In this document: positions 6,496 through 7,308 of the stretch, in pieces
Position numbering within the stretch: the stretch's first letter is position 1
Layout of the letters: every line of letters begins with the position of its first letter
DNA from: JACVRW01 sp034664005
Lineage (GTDB): Bacteria; Actinomycetota; Thermoleophilia; Solirubrobacterales; Thermoleophilaceae
NCBI GenBank assembly: GCA_034664005.1
Contig: JAXDIL010000153.1
Location: 1-7,308, forward strand
DNA length: 7,308 nt
Direction of reading: 5' to 3'
Notes under the pieces: model-generated
Told to the model about the DNA's origin: nothing
Databases searched by the model: none
What the model saw: the letters and a program-made list of their open reading frames with translations, nothing else
Made by a program: the position numbers and the translations under genes

Positions 6496-6921
6496 ATGGC
6501 ACGCCGCGGCAAGCGCAACAGACCGAAGCGGCAGGCCCGGGAGCTCGAGGCGCCTGGCTCGGTCCTCAAGGGGCCGCGCATCACGGTCAACTGCGAGTGC
6601 GGGCAGACGCAATTCCTCGCCTACGGCGAGACCTGGCGCTGCGAGAGCTGCGGGCGGCATTACGACACGAGCCGCATCCCGAAGGACGAGTACGAGGAGA
6701 TCCGCCAGATCAGCCTGCGCTTCCGGATGCTGCCGATCGCCTTCGGATCGCTGATCGCGCTCGCGGCGATCGTCTTCACGCTCACCGGCAACATCCCGGG
6801 CGTCTTCTTCCTGCTGCCGGTGGCGCTCGTCACCTGGTTCGTGTTCATCCGGCCGATTCACCGCAAGCGCTACCGGGAGGCCATCAAGGGCCTCCCGGTA
6901 TGGCAGTTGCGGGCGGACTAG
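6496..6921 (+). CDS. Small zinc-ribbon protein with two membrane segments
   Basis: 141 residues; I recognise no named family. The N-terminus (1-15) is strongly basic (RRGKRNRPKRQAR). C33-x-C35 and C49-x2-C52 form a probable zinc ribbon (CECG and CESCG knuckles). Two hydrophobic segments follow, about 78-97 (MLPIAFGSLIALAAIVFTL) and 101-118 (PGVFFLLPVALVTWFVFI), joined by a very short turn, so both termini probably face the cytoplasm; a basic stretch (IHRKRYREAIK) closes the protein. An in-frame stop at 6478-6480 and no alternative start codon fix the ATG at 6496, though no good ribosome site is visible. It lies 15 bases after the oxidoreductase gene and is probably co-transcribed, but nothing links its function to amine metabolism. 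Confidence 0.75.
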   Translation: MARRGKRNRPKRQARELEAPGSVLKGPRITVNCECGQTQFLAYGETWRCESCGRHYDTSRIPKDEYEEIRQISLRFRMLPIAFGSLIALAAIVFTLTGNIPGVFFLLPVALVTWFVFIRPIHRKRYREAIKGLPVWQLRAD

Positions 6922-6931
6922 CGCGCGCTAG
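6918..6931. other. 14-bp palindrome carrying both convergent stop codons
   Basis: CTAGCGCGCGCTAG is a perfect inverted repeat. The plus-strand TAG (6919-6921) ends the zinc-ribbon gene and the minus-strand TAG (6928-6930 read in reverse) ends the permease, with only six bases between them. No U-tract terminator is visible on either strand, so transcripts probably run into each other unless terminated by Rho. Confidence 0.45.
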
Positions 6932-7308
6932 GTAGCGGGCGCGGCGGCCGGCGCGGTGCGCGCGGCCTCGTCCGGTGTGAGTGGGACCTCCTCCCGCAGC
7001 TTGAGCGGGATCTTGTCCTCCACCACGTGGCGCCAGATGTACATGAGCAGCGCCGCCAGCAGCACGAACAGGCCGGTGCGCGTCTTGTCCCAGCCGTAGC
7101 CGTAGCCCTCGATCCCCAGGAAGCCGCCCGAGTAGAGGAAGCCACCGACGATCAGGAACACGAGGTTGATCAGGAACAGGACGCTCGCGATCGGCACCCA
7201 GTAGTTCGGGAGCCGGATCGGGCGCGGCCAGTTCGGCCGGTCCCTTCGCAACAGGACGAACGCGCTCAGCGCCGTGCAGGTTGCGAACACGTAGCCCACG
7301 TTGCTCAC
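6928..7308 (-). CDS. Amino-acid permease (APC superfamily), 3' part only
   Basis: 126 residues of the C-terminus; the gene continues beyond the right edge, and the GTG at that edge is more likely an internal valine codon than a start. Hydrophobic segments lie at about 2-19 (SNVGYVFATCTALSAFVL), 38-58 (VPIASVLFLINLVFLIVGGFL) and 78-92 (GLFVLLAALLMYIW). The LLRRDRPNWPRPIRLP loop between the first two is typical of APC-family transporters before their last helices. The tail from about 93 to 126 is hydrophilic, ending in an Ala/Pro-rich stretch (AAPAAAPAT type). It converges on the amine operon, so it has its own promoter. It may import an amino acid or amine related to the pathway, but the substrate cannot be read from this fragment. 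Confidence 0.75.
   Translation of the reverse strand: MSNVGYVFATCTALSAFVLLRRDRPNWPRPIRLPNYWVPIASVLFLINLVFLIVGGFLYSGGFLGIEGYGYGWDKTRTGLFVLLAALLMYIWRHVVEDKIPLKLREEVPLTPDEAARTAPAAAPAT

Noticed and set aside
6935..6970. GC-rich inverted repeat near the permease 3' end as a terminator
   Set aside because: The arms are imperfect, lie within the permease coding sequence (Ala/Pro-rich tail), and no U-tract follows.

Overview
This 7.3 kb window comes from a very GC-rich bacterial chromosome. Codon third positions are almost all G or C, Shine-Dalgarno sites are AGGAGG-like, and genes overlap by 1 to 13 bases. Protein character and layout suggest a high-GC actinobacterium, perhaps of the Thermoleophilia/Solirubrobacterales type. 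The taxonomic placement is inference.

Bases 21-6480 hold six same-strand genes that read as one operon: a glutamine-synthetase-family ligase of the GlnT/type III kind (glnT); three genes that split a glutamate synthase large subunit into separate proteins (glxB, class II glutamine amidotransferase; glxC, GXGXG beta-helix domain; glxD, FMN/FeS synthase domain); an unrecognised acidic protein of 150 residues; and an FAD-dependent amino-acid oxidase/sarcosine-oxidase-type oxidoreductase. Every junction from glxB to the oxidoreductase overlaps (13, 1, 4 and 1 bases), which points to translational coupling. A seventh same-strand gene 15 bases further on encodes a small zinc-ribbon protein with two membrane segments. 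The window ends with the 3' part of an amino-acid permease on the minus strand, convergent with it.

The combination of a GlnT-like ligase, a GlxBCD-like (equally MgsABC-like) synthase and a sarcosine-oxidase-like flavoenzyme resembles the indirect N-methylglutamate route of methylamine use. There, gamma-glutamylmethylamide synthetase, N-methylglutamate synthase and N-methylglutamate dehydrogenase act in sequence. The match is partial: only one flavoprotein subunit is present instead of the usual four-subunit dehydrogenase, and an orphan protein sits in the middle. The ligase also lacks both residues that bind and deprotonate ammonium in classical glutamine synthetase (the D50 and E327 positions of the E. 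coli enzyme), which fits an amine other than ammonia as substrate. The best reading is an actinobacterial amine-assimilation or gamma-glutamylation operon whose real substrate is unknown. No RNA gene, insertion sequence, CRISPR array or phage feature was seen, and no stretch over 300 bases lacks a gene.
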